The translations under genes were made by a program, and so were the position numbers. Under the pieces are notes generated by a model. The model had not been told where the DNA came from. It ran no database searches and was given only the letters and a program-made list of their open reading frames with translations. A DNA stretch of 30,802 nt, from positions 1-30,802 of the forward strand of contig DXYS01000001.1 in assembly GCA_019415705.1 (NCBI GenBank), read 5' to 3'. This document shows, piece after piece, positions 16,571 through 25,028 of this stretch. This DNA is from Bacteroidales bacterium (GTDB taxonomy: Bacteria; Bacteroidota; Bacteroidia; Bacteroidales; Muribaculaceae). Position 1 is the stretch's first letter; each line of letters opens with the position of its first letter.

Positions 16571-17037
16571 CGCACTAATGAGGCTGCAAGGTCATGGGCG
16601 GCCTGATGAACCTGCGAGTAGGTAAACAGACGGTCGAAATAATTATAGTTTTTCTCAAATATGGCGTCAGCCTCATCACGTTCGAGCTGGCAGTCTTCCT
16701 CGGCCTCATCGCGCACAAATGCACGCAGAGATGCGATTATATCAGCCGGAAGTTTATGACGATGCTGCACATAATTTCGGCACATCATATTGGCTATGAC
16801 CATGCCTGACGAAATTTGGAAATGCTTTAAATTTTCATTCCATGCTATTTTGGCCGACATGCGCGGATTACCTATGAAATAAAAATCATGGGAAAACTCC
16901 ACACTGTCGCCGGCAGGTGCATCAAGTGTCATGGCTTCAAGATAATTCTCACCGTCGAGCATCATCATAGAAATGGCCATGCCGGCCATGCCATAGCTCT
17001 TGTCACGTTCATCGACATATTTGAGTTTATCGTCCAT
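16510..17037 (-). CDS. Hypothetical protein, 175 aa, convergent overlap with the WbqC-like gene
   Basis: I do not recognise a named family. The 175-residue protein is soluble (no signal peptide or membrane helix) and acidic in its middle (FVRDEAEEDCQLERDEADAIFEKNYNYFD), with a helical C-terminus (VHQAAHDLAASLVRQRRMSALEIIEQLRVL). The N-terminal part contains SYGMAGMAISMMMLDGENYLEAMTLD, which reads as an ordered alpha/beta domain. It follows the PorZ-like gene on the same strand with a 50-base gap and could be its downstream partner. Codon use is like its neighbours and it is probably a conserved Bacteroidales gene. Its 3' end overlaps the WbqC-like gene by 61 bases. Confidence 0.72.
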   Translation of the reverse strand: MDDKLKYVDERDKSYGMAGMAISMMMLDGENYLEAMTLDAPAGDSVEFSHDFYFIGNPRMSAKIAWNENLKHFQISSGMVIANMMCRNYVQHRHKLPADIIASLRAFVRDEAEEDCQLERDEADAIFEKNYNYFDRLFTYSQVHQAAHDLAASLVRQRRMSALEIIEQLRVLSML

Positions 17038-17087
17038 TTATATCTTTATTATTGATTTCTTTTTCTATAAACACCGTCAGACCTATC

Positions 17088-19505
17088 TTAGTTGACTACT
17101 ACTATTTTGGTTACAACACCTTTAGTCGAGCCTGAACTGTCACCACCGTCTGACGAAGCATATACAAAATATACACCCGAGCGCACACGCTGTCCTGCTG
17201 CATTGCAACCGTCCCACGTTATCATGCCGCCCTCAGACTTGCCCTGATAAAAGACATTTCCTGCAGCATCCGCTATTTTCACAAGTGAGTTATCCATCAG
17301 ACCTGTGACCGTAATCCATCCTGTATAATCCGGCCTGACAGGATTTGGATAGGCATAGACATCACTGAAATCTTCGGCTGCCGGAGATGAATCGCTCCGA
17401 TAGCTGAGAAGACCGTTACCGGTGCCAAAATAGACAACATTGCTGAACGGATCACATATCACGGAGTGGACCGTATTTGAGGGCAGTGGTGAGTTTGAGA
17501 CATCAAAATGCTTAAGTATCCTGTCACCGTTCTCACTGACAAGATATATACCCGAGGCGTCCGTACAAATCCATTTGCGGTTTGAGCCGTCGATAGCTAT
17601 CGCATTTATCTGTTCGCTGTCAAGCAGGTAATCAGCATAATTCGTGCCGTCATTGCGAGGAACTTTAAGCTTATTTACTCGACCGTCAAACGTGGTCGGA
17701 TTGACAATTTCGAGCAGACCGGCATTTGTGCCAATCCACACACGCCCTCGCTGGTCTTCAACCATCGAAAAGACATATTGTGGTTTTATCGTATTATTAT
17801 CCTGATCTATAAACTCGGGACAATAAAACTCCTCGTGTTCGTCACATGCAGCCCAATCGCCTTTTGACTTGAGAACATCAACACCGGTATATCCCTGTGA
17901 TGAAATAAAAAACGCCACATTGCTCTTTTTACAGAACAATGATCTAAAATCTTTTCCGGTTTTGTGAAGACTCGGAAGATTTGGATAACGCCAGTCTGAA
18001 TTTTTAATCTGTTCAAAATCTTTACGAAGTTTATCTGCGGGAAGCACGATGTATGGAATAAGATTGTTATTCCCCCAATATCCTACCCACAGATTACCTT
18101 GAGGATCAAAATTAACATCGTATGCGCGTGTGTTCCATGTCTTTAAGAGAGGTGAATTTTCACTATTAAACTTATAAATCTCCTCGTTTCCACGCACCAC
18201 ATATACACCTTCCTGACCGTTTGCGATAAAATATATATCGCTGTCTTCGGGATATTCGCTGAGCCTACCGGCGCCACCAAACATAAATGTAGAATTGGAT
18301 TGCCGCTGTGCATCTTGAGTAGTGGATGCGGTAGCACTTGCATTTACTATAGACACATCACGCAGTTTTCCATTCTCGATTATATTAGTTTTTTGTCTGA
18401 TATAAATACCGTCATTTGGATAAGCAAGACTAATTCTGTAAGCTGTAGAACCCATATTTGAAGCATATATGCGGCGGCCGTCAGGCGACGGTATCAGATA
18501 GGCTACACGGTCTACTATAGTACCTTCGGGGCGGTAAGGCTGAGAGAGGACAGTAGGTGTAGACGATGACATGTCTATATTGGCAATGCCTTCTTTTGTT
18601 CCACACCAAAGAGATGATTTGCCGTTCCACATGCCTATTTTGTCATTCCGATATGTTTCTGCCACTTCAAAACTTTCTTTGAGTATGCCGTCCATACCGA
18701 CAATACGCATCATATTATCATCGCGGAAGAAGATGCCGTCTTTGCAACGTCCGAAATGGCTGCTTATTTGAGAACCTACCAGATCGGTAACACTTGTCTG
18801 AGCATCAAAATCAAAGGTAGTGGTTGCGACCGCACGTGCATAATCGTTATACCAAATAACACGCTTATCATCTAACGGTATATACTCCGTATTAACTGAC
18901 CATGGTATACTTTTGAATTTATCAATAGTATTGTGACGGTTTTCTATTGGAGAATACCATAGAGCATCACTCTTGTAAAAAGTCAGATAATCTCCGACGA
19001 CTGCACCGTGAGAAATATTCTCACCAAAGATGCATGACTCCTTGACATGATGTGTATCTGCATTATAGACAACAAGACCGAAAGCTGTGCTCACAACATA
19101 ATAATTATTGCCGTAAACTATATCATTGATATCCTTGGAATAATTTACAGAAGCGTCTTTAATATCAGCCATGTTGACACAGTGGCCGTCGTCATAAAGC
19201 ATATCTATATTGCTGTCAGTATAGATAATAGCCAGACATTTTTTCTCCGGTATATACTTTATAAATTTGATTTCGGTGCTGCTGAGTTTGTTGGTACGGT
19301 TATAGGCGTAAGTTTCGTCATTACTCTTATCGTAAGAGTAAAGCGAAGAGCCCATAGTATAGTAAACTTTGTCAGGCGTCTCTACAACCTGCCCGAACTC
19401 AGTGTCAATAATTGGAAAGATATTCCATTCATCGACTGCTTGGGCAGAGGCCGAAACAGACCCACAACAAAAAGTAACAATTAATATAAAAAGTATCTTT
19501 TTCAT
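17088..19505 (-). CDS. PorZ-like type IX secretion-associated two-propeller protein
   Basis: The 805-residue protein has a signal peptide (MKKILFILIVTFCCGSVSASAQA) and two beta-propeller regions with repeats of the two-component-regulator propeller type (GRVWIGTNAGLLEI, RKWICTDASGIYLV, NVVYFGTGNGLLSY). The C-terminal domain contains YAYPNPVRPDYTGWITVTGL and WDGCNAAGQRVRSGVYFVYA, a Por/FlgD-like tail. This architecture matches PorZ, a surface protein that delivers anionic lipopolysaccharide to the type IX sortase complex in Porphyromonas. The ATG at 19505 starts directly at the signal peptide and is preferred over an in-frame start five codons upstream. It follows rdgB by 27 bases. The gene is clearly lower in GC than genes in the left half. 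Confidence 0.72.
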   Translation of the reverse strand: MKKILFILIVTFCCGSVSASAQAVDEWNIFPIIDTEFGQVVETPDKVYYTMGSSLYSYDKSNDETYAYNRTNKLSSTEIKFIKYIPEKKCLAIIYTDSNIDMLYDDGHCVNMADIKDASVNYSKDINDIVYGNNYYVVSTAFGLVVYNADTHHVKESCIFGENISHGAVVGDYLTFYKSDALWYSPIENRHNTIDKFKSIPWSVNTEYIPLDDKRVIWYNDYARAVATTTFDFDAQTSVTDLVGSQISSHFGRCKDGIFFRDDNMMRIVGMDGILKESFEVAETYRNDKIGMWNGKSSLWCGTKEGIANIDMSSSTPTVLSQPYRPEGTIVDRVAYLIPSPDGRRIYASNMGSTAYRISLAYPNDGIYIRQKTNIIENGKLRDVSIVNASATASTTQDAQRQSNSTFMFGGAGRLSEYPEDSDIYFIANGQEGVYVVRGNEEIYKFNSENSPLLKTWNTRAYDVNFDPQGNLWVGYWGNNNLIPYIVLPADKLRKDFEQIKNSDWRYPNLPSLHKTGKDFRSLFCKKSNVAFFISSQGYTGVDVLKSKGDWAACDEHEEFYCPEFIDQDNNTIKPQYVFSMVEDQRGRVWIGTNAGLLEIVNPTTFDGRVNKLKVPRNDGTNYADYLLDSEQINAIAIDGSNRKWICTDASGIYLVSENGDRILKHFDVSNSPLPSNTVHSVICDPFSNVVYFGTGNGLLSYRSDSSPAAEDFSDVYAYPNPVRPDYTGWITVTGLMDNSLVKIADAAGNVFYQGKSEGGMITWDGCNAAGQRVRSGVYFVYASSDGGDSSGSTKGVVTKIVVVN

Positions 19506-19532
19506 ATATAGATTGACCAATAAAGTTCTAAA

Positions 19533-20108
19533 TCAGCTGTTCTTTAAAAATTTTTTAAGCTCGGCGACTGCACGTCCGCGATGACTGATGGCGTTTTTTT
19601 CGTCAGCTGTCATTTCGGCAAAAGTTTTATCACATCCCTCGGGCATGAATATAGGATCATAACCGAAACCGTCAGCACCGGAGCGCACGGTAGTGATATG
19701 ACCTTCGACGATGCCCTCGAAGAGATGTTCCTCACCGTCTTTAATCAGTGCGATGACTGTGCGGAAACGGGCACGTCGGTCTTTCACTCCTTCCATATTT
19801 GCAAGCAGCTTTGCCATATTTGCCTCAGAGTCATGGCCTTCGCCGGCATAACGGGCAGAATAGACTCCCGGCTCGCCGCCGAGAGCCTCAACTTCGAGGC
19901 CGGTGTCATCAGCAAAACAGTCGTAACCGTAATGTTCCTTGACCCATCGGGCTTTCTGCAAGGCATTACCCTCAAGAGTGTCGGCTGTCTCGGGTATATC
20001 CTCCTTACAGCCTGTCTCAGCAAGGCTAAGTATCTCAAAAGGAAGATTTAACTGTCTAATTTCAGACAGTTTATGACTGTTGTTGCTTGCAAAAACTATT
20101 TTTTCCAA
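19533..20108 (-). CDS. rdgB: RdgB/HAM1 non-canonical purine NTP pyrophosphatase
   Basis: RdgB hydrolyses dITP, ITP and XTP to monophosphates, keeping deaminated purines out of nucleic acids. The 191-residue product has FASNNSHKLSEI at the N-terminus, CFADDTGLEVEALGGEPGVYSARYAG with the catalytic aspartate pair, GFGYDPIF and the closing ISHRGRAVAELK motif. The start appears to be a TTG at 20108: no ATG is in frame nearby, and this start gives the standard N-terminus MEKIVFASNN. It lies 70 bases after leuS and 27 bases before the PorZ-like gene. Confidence 0.94.
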   Translation of the reverse strand: MEKIVFASNNSHKLSEIRQLNLPFEILSLAETGCKEDIPETADTLEGNALQKARWVKEHYGYDCFADDTGLEVEALGGEPGVYSARYAGEGHDSEANMAKLLANMEGVKDRRARFRTVIALIKDGEEHLFEGIVEGHITTVRSGADGFGYDPIFMPEGCDKTFAEMTADEKNAISHRGRAVAELKKFLKNS

Positions 20109-20178
20109 TGAGTTAAGTTACTTACGCTTATAAATTTGATTATACTCCTTTTATAACGTCAATCTTTCTTTTTTATTA

Positions 20179-22953
20179 TCAATTAGCCACTATGTTAACA
20201 ATCTTGCCGGGCACGACAATTATCTTTCGGATAGTCTTTCCTTCGAGCCAGCGGGCAGCCCCTTCGTGTTCCAACGCTGTCTTCTCCACTTCGTCTTTGG
20301 GACAATCGGCTGCTACAGTGATATTATAACGGGCTTTTCCATTGAATGACACGGCATAGGTCACATTAGACTCCTTGAGATAATTCTCGTTATATTCCGG
20401 CCACTTGGCGTTGCAGATGCTCGTAGTGTTGCCTATTGCCGAGTGCCAGAGTTCCTCTGTCACATGCGGGGCAAACGGAGCAAGCACAACAAGCAAATCG
20501 GCCAAAACTTCGCGCGAATGGCATTTCTGTGCCGACAGCTCGTTGACACATATCATAAAGGCGGCGATAGACGTATTGTAAGAGAATGACTCTATGTCTT
20601 CCGTGACCTTCTTGATAAGCTTGTGCAGCGACTTAAGATTGTCGGCCGAGGGTTTGCTGTCATCGACGAGAAGTGTGTCGCCCTTATAATAGAGATTCCA
20701 GAGTTTCTTGATAAATCTGTTTACACCGTCTATACCGTTTGTATCCCACGGTTTGCTCTGCTCTAACGGTCCGAGGAACATTTCATAAAGACGAAGTGTG
20801 TCAGCACCGTATTTCTCCACGATGTCATCGGGATTGACCACATTGAACATTGACTTAGACATTTTCTCCACAGCATAGCCGCAGACATATTTTCCGTCCT
20901 CGAGGACAAACTCTGCTGTGTTAAACTCCGGACGCCACTGACGGAAAGCCTCAGTGTCAAGAACGTCGTTGCTGACAATATTGACATCGACATGAATCGG
21001 TGTCACATCATATTTATCCTTGAGACCATAGCTGACGAATGTATTTGTATCTTTGATACGATATACAAAATTACTGCGGCCCTGAATCATGCCCTGATTG
21101 ATAAGTTTGCGGAACGGCTCGTCCTCGCATACCTCACCCAAGTCATAAAGAAATTTATTCCAGAAACGGCTGTAAATAAGGTGACCGGTTGCATGCTCCG
21201 TACCGCCGATATACAAATCTACCGAGCGCCAGTAATTATTGGCCTCTTTAGATACAAGTGCATCATCATTGTGCGGGTCCATATAGCGCAGATAATATGC
21301 CGATGAGCCTGCAAAACCGGGCATTGTGTTAAGTTCCAAAGGAAATCCGTCTTCATTCTGCCAGTTTTTGGCGCGGCCGAGCGGAGGCTCACCGCTTTCG
21401 GTCGGCAGGTAACGGTCCACCTCGGGCAACTGCAGAGGCAGTTTGCTGTAATCCAACAGATGAGGCACACCATCCTTATAATATACGGGGAAAGGCTCGC
21501 CCCAGTAGCGCTGACGACTGAAGATAGCATCACGCAGGCGGAAGTTGACCTTCACCTTGCCAATGCCTTTTTCCTCTATATATTTCTTTGTAGCGGCGAT
21601 GGCGTCTTTGACTTCAAGACCGTTGAGGCTGAAACCCTCGGTCTCAGAGTTAATCATCTTGCCGCTCTTGGCGTCAAAACTCTCCTCGCTGACATCAGCA
21701 CCCTCAATCAAGGGTATGACCGGAAGATCAAAATGACGCGCAAAAGCATAGTCACGGCTGTCATGGGCCGGAACAGCCATAATGGCGCCCGTACCGTAGC
21801 CTGCAAGCACATAATCGCTAACCCATACGGGGATATGTTTGCCGGTGACAGGATTTACGGCATAGCTGCCCGTGAAGACGCCGCTGACTTTCTTGTCAAT
21901 CATGCGCTCACGCTCTGTCTTGTGTTTGATAGAGGCAATGTATTCGTCGACGGCCTTGCGCTGCTCCGGTGTAGTAACTTTCTCCACATAGGCGCTTTCA
22001 GGGGCGAGTACCATGAATGTAACACCGAAGATTGTGTCAGCACGGGTGGTGAAGATTTCGAGCTCTACATCGCTGTCAGCAATCCTGAATCTCATTTCAG
22101 CACCCTCGGAGCGACCTATCCAGTTGCGCTGAGTCTCTTTAAGTGAGTCGGTCCAATCCAAACGGTCGAGACCCTCCAATAATCTATTGGCATAAGCCGA
22201 CACTCTCAGACACCACTGATACATCAGTTTCTGCTCCACGGGGTAGCCGCCGCGGATAGACAGACCCTCGCTGACCTCATCGTTGGCGAGCACTGTGCCT
22301 AACTGCGGACACCAGTTGACCATAGTGTTGCCGAGATAGGCTATGCGATAATTCATCAGCGTGTCGCTCTTCTCCTTCTCGTCCATAGCCTTCCATTGGT
22401 CGGCCGTGAAGTGAAGGTCTTTTGACTGCGCAGCGTCTATGCCTTCGGAGCCGTATTTTTCAAAATGAGCCACAAGTTTGTCTATAGGCTCGGCCTTATC
22501 TTCTTTCTTGTCATAATATGACTCAAACATCTTCATGAAGGCCCACTGTGTCCATTTATAATACTCGGGGTCGCAGGTCTTTATTTCACGAGACCAGTCA
22601 TAGCAGAATCCAATCTTATCAAGCTGACTGCGATAGCGGTCTATATTTTTGCGGGTAGTCACCTCGGGATGCTGGCCTGTCTGTATAGCATACTGCTCGG
22701 CCGGCAGACCATAGGCGTCATAACCCATAGGATGCAGCACATTGAAGCCCTGAAGGCGTTTGTAACGCGAATAGATATCACTGGCTATGTAACCGAGCGG
22801 ATGACCCACATGCAGACCTGCGCCCGACGGATAAGGGAACATGTCGAGCACATAATATTTAGGCTTGTCGCCGCCGGTCTCACATTTATATGTCTTGTCA
22901 TCGCGCCAGCGCTGCTGCCAGCAGCTCTCTATCTCTTTATGATTGTAATCCAT
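20179..22953 (-). CDS. leuS: Leucyl-tRNA synthetase
   Basis: LeuRS charges tRNA-Leu with leucine and edits mischarged products. The 924-residue enzyme has the class I HIGH-type motif in LHVGHPLGYIASD (His48-Val-Gly-His51), the CP1 editing domain with the aspartate-containing YGTGAIMAVPAHDSRDY segment, the KMSKS loop (EKMSKSMFNVVNPDD) and a C-terminal anticodon-binding region. It is the second gene of the nadA-leuS-rdgB-porZ string, starting 35 bases after the nadA stop. No separate promoter was found in that gap. Confidence 0.97.
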   Translation of the reverse strand: MDYNHKEIESCWQQRWRDDKTYKCETGGDKPKYYVLDMFPYPSGAGLHVGHPLGYIASDIYSRYKRLQGFNVLHPMGYDAYGLPAEQYAIQTGQHPEVTTRKNIDRYRSQLDKIGFCYDWSREIKTCDPEYYKWTQWAFMKMFESYYDKKEDKAEPIDKLVAHFEKYGSEGIDAAQSKDLHFTADQWKAMDEKEKSDTLMNYRIAYLGNTMVNWCPQLGTVLANDEVSEGLSIRGGYPVEQKLMYQWCLRVSAYANRLLEGLDRLDWTDSLKETQRNWIGRSEGAEMRFRIADSDVELEIFTTRADTIFGVTFMVLAPESAYVEKVTTPEQRKAVDEYIASIKHKTERERMIDKKVSGVFTGSYAVNPVTGKHIPVWVSDYVLAGYGTGAIMAVPAHDSRDYAFARHFDLPVIPLIEGADVSEESFDAKSGKMINSETEGFSLNGLEVKDAIAATKKYIEEKGIGKVKVNFRLRDAIFSRQRYWGEPFPVYYKDGVPHLLDYSKLPLQLPEVDRYLPTESGEPPLGRAKNWQNEDGFPLELNTMPGFAGSSAYYLRYMDPHNDDALVSKEANNYWRSVDLYIGGTEHATGHLIYSRFWNKFLYDLGEVCEDEPFRKLINQGMIQGRSNFVYRIKDTNTFVSYGLKDKYDVTPIHVDVNIVSNDVLDTEAFRQWRPEFNTAEFVLEDGKYVCGYAVEKMSKSMFNVVNPDDIVEKYGADTLRLYEMFLGPLEQSKPWDTNGIDGVNRFIKKLWNLYYKGDTLLVDDSKPSADNLKSLHKLIKKVTEDIESFSYNTSIAAFMICVNELSAQKCHSREVLADLLVVLAPFAPHVTEELWHSAIGNTTSICNAKWPEYNENYLKESNVTYAVSFNGKARYNITVAADCPKDEVEKTALEHEGAARWLEGKTIRKIIVVPGKIVNIVAN

Positions 22954-22988
22954 TTTTTATGCTGTGTTAATGATTTTACCTATTTATA

Positions 22989-23948
22989 TTATGAAAGTTC
23001 AAGCATGCGCTCAATGGGTCGACGCGCCTTGTCGGCAAGTTCCTTATCAATTATAATCTCCGGTGTCTCGTCGCGCAGGCACTCATAGAGTTTCTCGAGA
23101 GTGTTAAGCTTCATATACGAACACTCGTTGCAGGTGCAGCTTCCGTCCTCGGGCGGAGCGGGAATGAAAGTCTTCTCGGGATACTTCTTGCGAAGTTCAC
23201 AGAGGATGCCGCTCTCGGTCACCACTATGAATGTATCGCCGGCCTCTTCTGAGCCGGCATAGGCGAGCAGAGCGGCCGTAGAGCCTATTTTGTCGGCAAG
23301 CAATGCTATTGACTTCTTACACTCCGGATGCACGAGCACCTTGGCGCCGAGATGCTGCTTCTTAAGCTCGATGAGTTTCTCTAACGAGAACTGTTCGTGC
23401 ACATGACATGCGCCGTTCCAAAGGATCATATTACGTCCGAGCTTTGAGTTGATATATCCTCCGAGATTGCGGTCGGGGCCGAATATGATTTTCGTGTCAG
23501 CAGGGAGCGATCCTACGATTTTTTCTGCGTTGCCCGAAGTCACCACTATATCAGTGAGGGCTTTCACCCCGACTGACGTATTCACATAAGATATGACAGT
23601 GTGACCCGGGTGCTCCTTGATGAACTTCCCGAACTCGACGGGGTCGCAGCTGTCAGCAAGCGAGCAGCCGGCTTCCATGTCAGGAATCAGCACCTTTTTG
23701 TCAGGGCAAAGTATCTTGGCAGTCTCACCCATGAAATGCACGCCGCAGAGCACGATTATTTTCGCGTCCTTCAGCGTGGCGGCATATCTTGCCAAAGCGA
23801 GAGAGTCACCGATGTGGTCGGCAATCTCCTGTATTTCGTCGCGCTGATAGTAGTGAGCAAGGATGACAGCGTTTTTTTCATCCTTGAGTCTCTTTATTTC
23901 GGCTTTTAAATTTTCTGCCGTCATTGCGCTGTCTTTACCGACTTTCAT
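22989..23948 (-). CDS. nadA: Quinolinate synthase A
   Basis: NadA condenses iminoaspartate with dihydroxyacetone phosphate to quinolinate, the first dedicated pyridine precursor of NAD, using a 4Fe-4S cluster. The 319-residue product has the substrate-binding AHYYQRDEIQEIADHIGDSL and the three cluster cysteines in VLCGVHFMGE, NGACHVHEQ and CTCNECSYMKL. The partner L-aspartate oxidase gene nadB is not nearby in this window. The ATG at 23948 is used; an ATG eight codons downstream is possible. A predicted promoter sits about 200 bases upstream, leaving a long AT-rich leader. Confidence 0.96.
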   Translation of the reverse strand: MKVGKDSAMTAENLKAEIKRLKDEKNAVILAHYYQRDEIQEIADHIGDSLALARYAATLKDAKIIVLCGVHFMGETAKILCPDKKVLIPDMEAGCSLADSCDPVEFGKFIKEHPGHTVISYVNTSVGVKALTDIVVTSGNAEKIVGSLPADTKIIFGPDRNLGGYINSKLGRNMILWNGACHVHEQFSLEKLIELKKQHLGAKVLVHPECKKSIALLADKIGSTAALLAYAGSEEAGDTFIVVTESGILCELRKKYPEKTFIPAPPEDGSCTCNECSYMKLNTLEKLYECLRDETPEIIIDKELADKARRPIERMLELS

Positions 23949-24342
23949 TTTATATATGAATTAAAGTCTTAAAATTTAAATTCTATAAGAACAATAAATG
24001 ATGTCAATAGCGATAATAACTTTTTTGACAGATATTTTGAATATTGAGTTATTGAACTCTCTGTCTCAGAAACTGACAGTTTATAAACATGGTTTAATGC
24101 TGTCACACATTGAGATACCGACTTTATTGACATACTGTTGATAATGTGCAAAGTTAATAAATATCTCACGATTTTTAAGCTCGTAATGATGAAAACCATG
24201 TCTATAAACCATCAGAATAAAATTGCCTGTGTTCATTGTCTTACGGGCGGAGCTTGTATATGCACTTGTCTGCGACATTTCAAAATATAGTTATTGAATT
24301 GTTTTTGGATGGTTATCAACGTTTATTTACATGTTATCAACA
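23949..24342 (-). promoter_or_regulatory. 394-base AT-rich nadA control region with inverted repeats
   Basis: No credible gene is present. On the minus strand it contains a -7 promoter element (24156-24149) and a long leader before nadA. Two 17-base segments, 24079-24095 and 24193-24209, are inverted copies with 16 of 17 matches and lie on opposite sides of that promoter. Within the leader, GAGTT/AACTC (24046-24059), ATATT/AATAT (24032-24044) and CTGTC/GACAG (24061-24079) can form small hairpins. Three TTATCAAC-type 9-mers occur (24136-24144 reversed, 24313-24321, 24334-24342). Operator, leader RNA structure or both are possible; none is proven. Confidence 0.5.
24149..24156 (-). promoter_or_regulatory. 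Predicted -7 element of the nadA promoter
   Basis: The minus strand reads TAACTTTG, an exact TAnnTTTG match and the same sequence as the rbfA, S24-regulator and TatD promoters in this window. No clear TTTG lies 19-21 bases upstream. It predicts a start near 24142 and a leader of about 190 bases before nadA. Confidence 0.55.
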
Positions 24343-24933
24343 TCAGACATTTTTGCTCCTTATTTTGGTTATTTTAGCGCGGATTGAGTCAATATCGGTC
24401 TGTGATTCATCTGTTTCGGTATAAAGCCGGTTGTCATCGACAATTCTCAGAGCCTCGGGATTGAATTTTTCGCCGAAGCTCAACGATATGCCTGCGTCTA
24501 AAAGTTGACGAGCTGTTTCCGGCTTGCCTCTGAAACCGTGAACAATCCATGTTTGCTCCGGATTTAATTTTTTTTTCAAAGACATCAACAAATCGAAGGC
24601 TTTGACGCAGTGTATTACCAAGGGTTTGGCAAGTTGTTCGGCAAGGAGAGCCTGTGCAGTAAATAATTCTGTCTGGCGCTTCATGTCCGCTCCACGCAGG
24701 CGGTCCAAGCCGGCCTCACCGATGGCTACGACATTTTCTTTTGATATTTTTGTTTTAAGCTCGGCAATGACGTCGTCAGTCGAATTTACCGATCCGCTGC
24801 TCCACGGGTGTATGCCTATGCTGTAATACCCCTCGGCAGGCACGTCGCTGTCATAGTCTAACGAAATGACACGGTCATCGGCCGGTATACGATTGTGGCT
24901 GTGTATATCTTTGAATTCTCTTAATGTTTTCAT
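24343..24933 (-). CDS. TatD-family metal-dependent hydrolase (short form)
   Basis: The 196-residue product has the TatD amidohydrolase layout: DIHSH metal site (His11, His13), VAIGEAGLDR with the bridging glutamate, LVIHCVKAFD and WIVHGFRGKPE histidines, and a final aspartate in LYTETDES. TatD enzymes are divalent-metal deoxyribonucleases. At 196 residues it is shorter than the usual ~260, with compressed loops between motifs, as in other compact Bacteroidetes members, so activity is plausible but unproven. A consensus promoter ends 5 bases before the ATG, so the mRNA is predicted to be leaderless. It stands apart from the yidD-rnpA-hemD unit upstream by 95 bases. Confidence 0.86.
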   Translation of the reverse strand: MKTLREFKDIHSHNRIPADDRVISLDYDSDVPAEGYYSIGIHPWSSGSVNSTDDVIAELKTKISKENVVAIGEAGLDRLRGADMKRQTELFTAQALLAEQLAKPLVIHCVKAFDLLMSLKKKLNPEQTWIVHGFRGKPETARQLLDAGISLSFGEKFNPEALRIVDDNRLYTETDESQTDIDSIRAKITKIRSKNV

Positions 24934-24938
24934 AGAGG

Positions 24939-24970
24939 CAAAGTTAAGAGAATGAAGCTACTTAAACAAA
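24939..24970 (-). promoter_or_regulatory. Consensus promoter abutting the TatD-like gene
   Basis: On the minus strand TTTG (24970-24967), a 20-base spacer and TAACTTTG (24946-24939) match the consensus completely. Only 5 bases (24938-24934) lie between the -7 element and the ATG at 24933, so the predicted start of transcription falls at or next to the start codon. Confidence 0.78.
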
Positions 24971-25028
24971 AATAGGTGGCAAGACTTATCAAAGACTTAC
25001 TGCCGGCTTATCAATGTGATATAAACAG

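Noticed and set aside
21460..22146. 228-codon open frame opposite leuS
   Set aside because: It lies wholly within the well-supported leuS gene and shows no motif or promoter.
23969..24278. Small AT-rich open frames on the minus strand in the nadA control region
   Set aside because: Their compositions are those of translated AT-rich non-coding DNA. They cross the inverted repeats and the predicted promoter and show no conserved feature.
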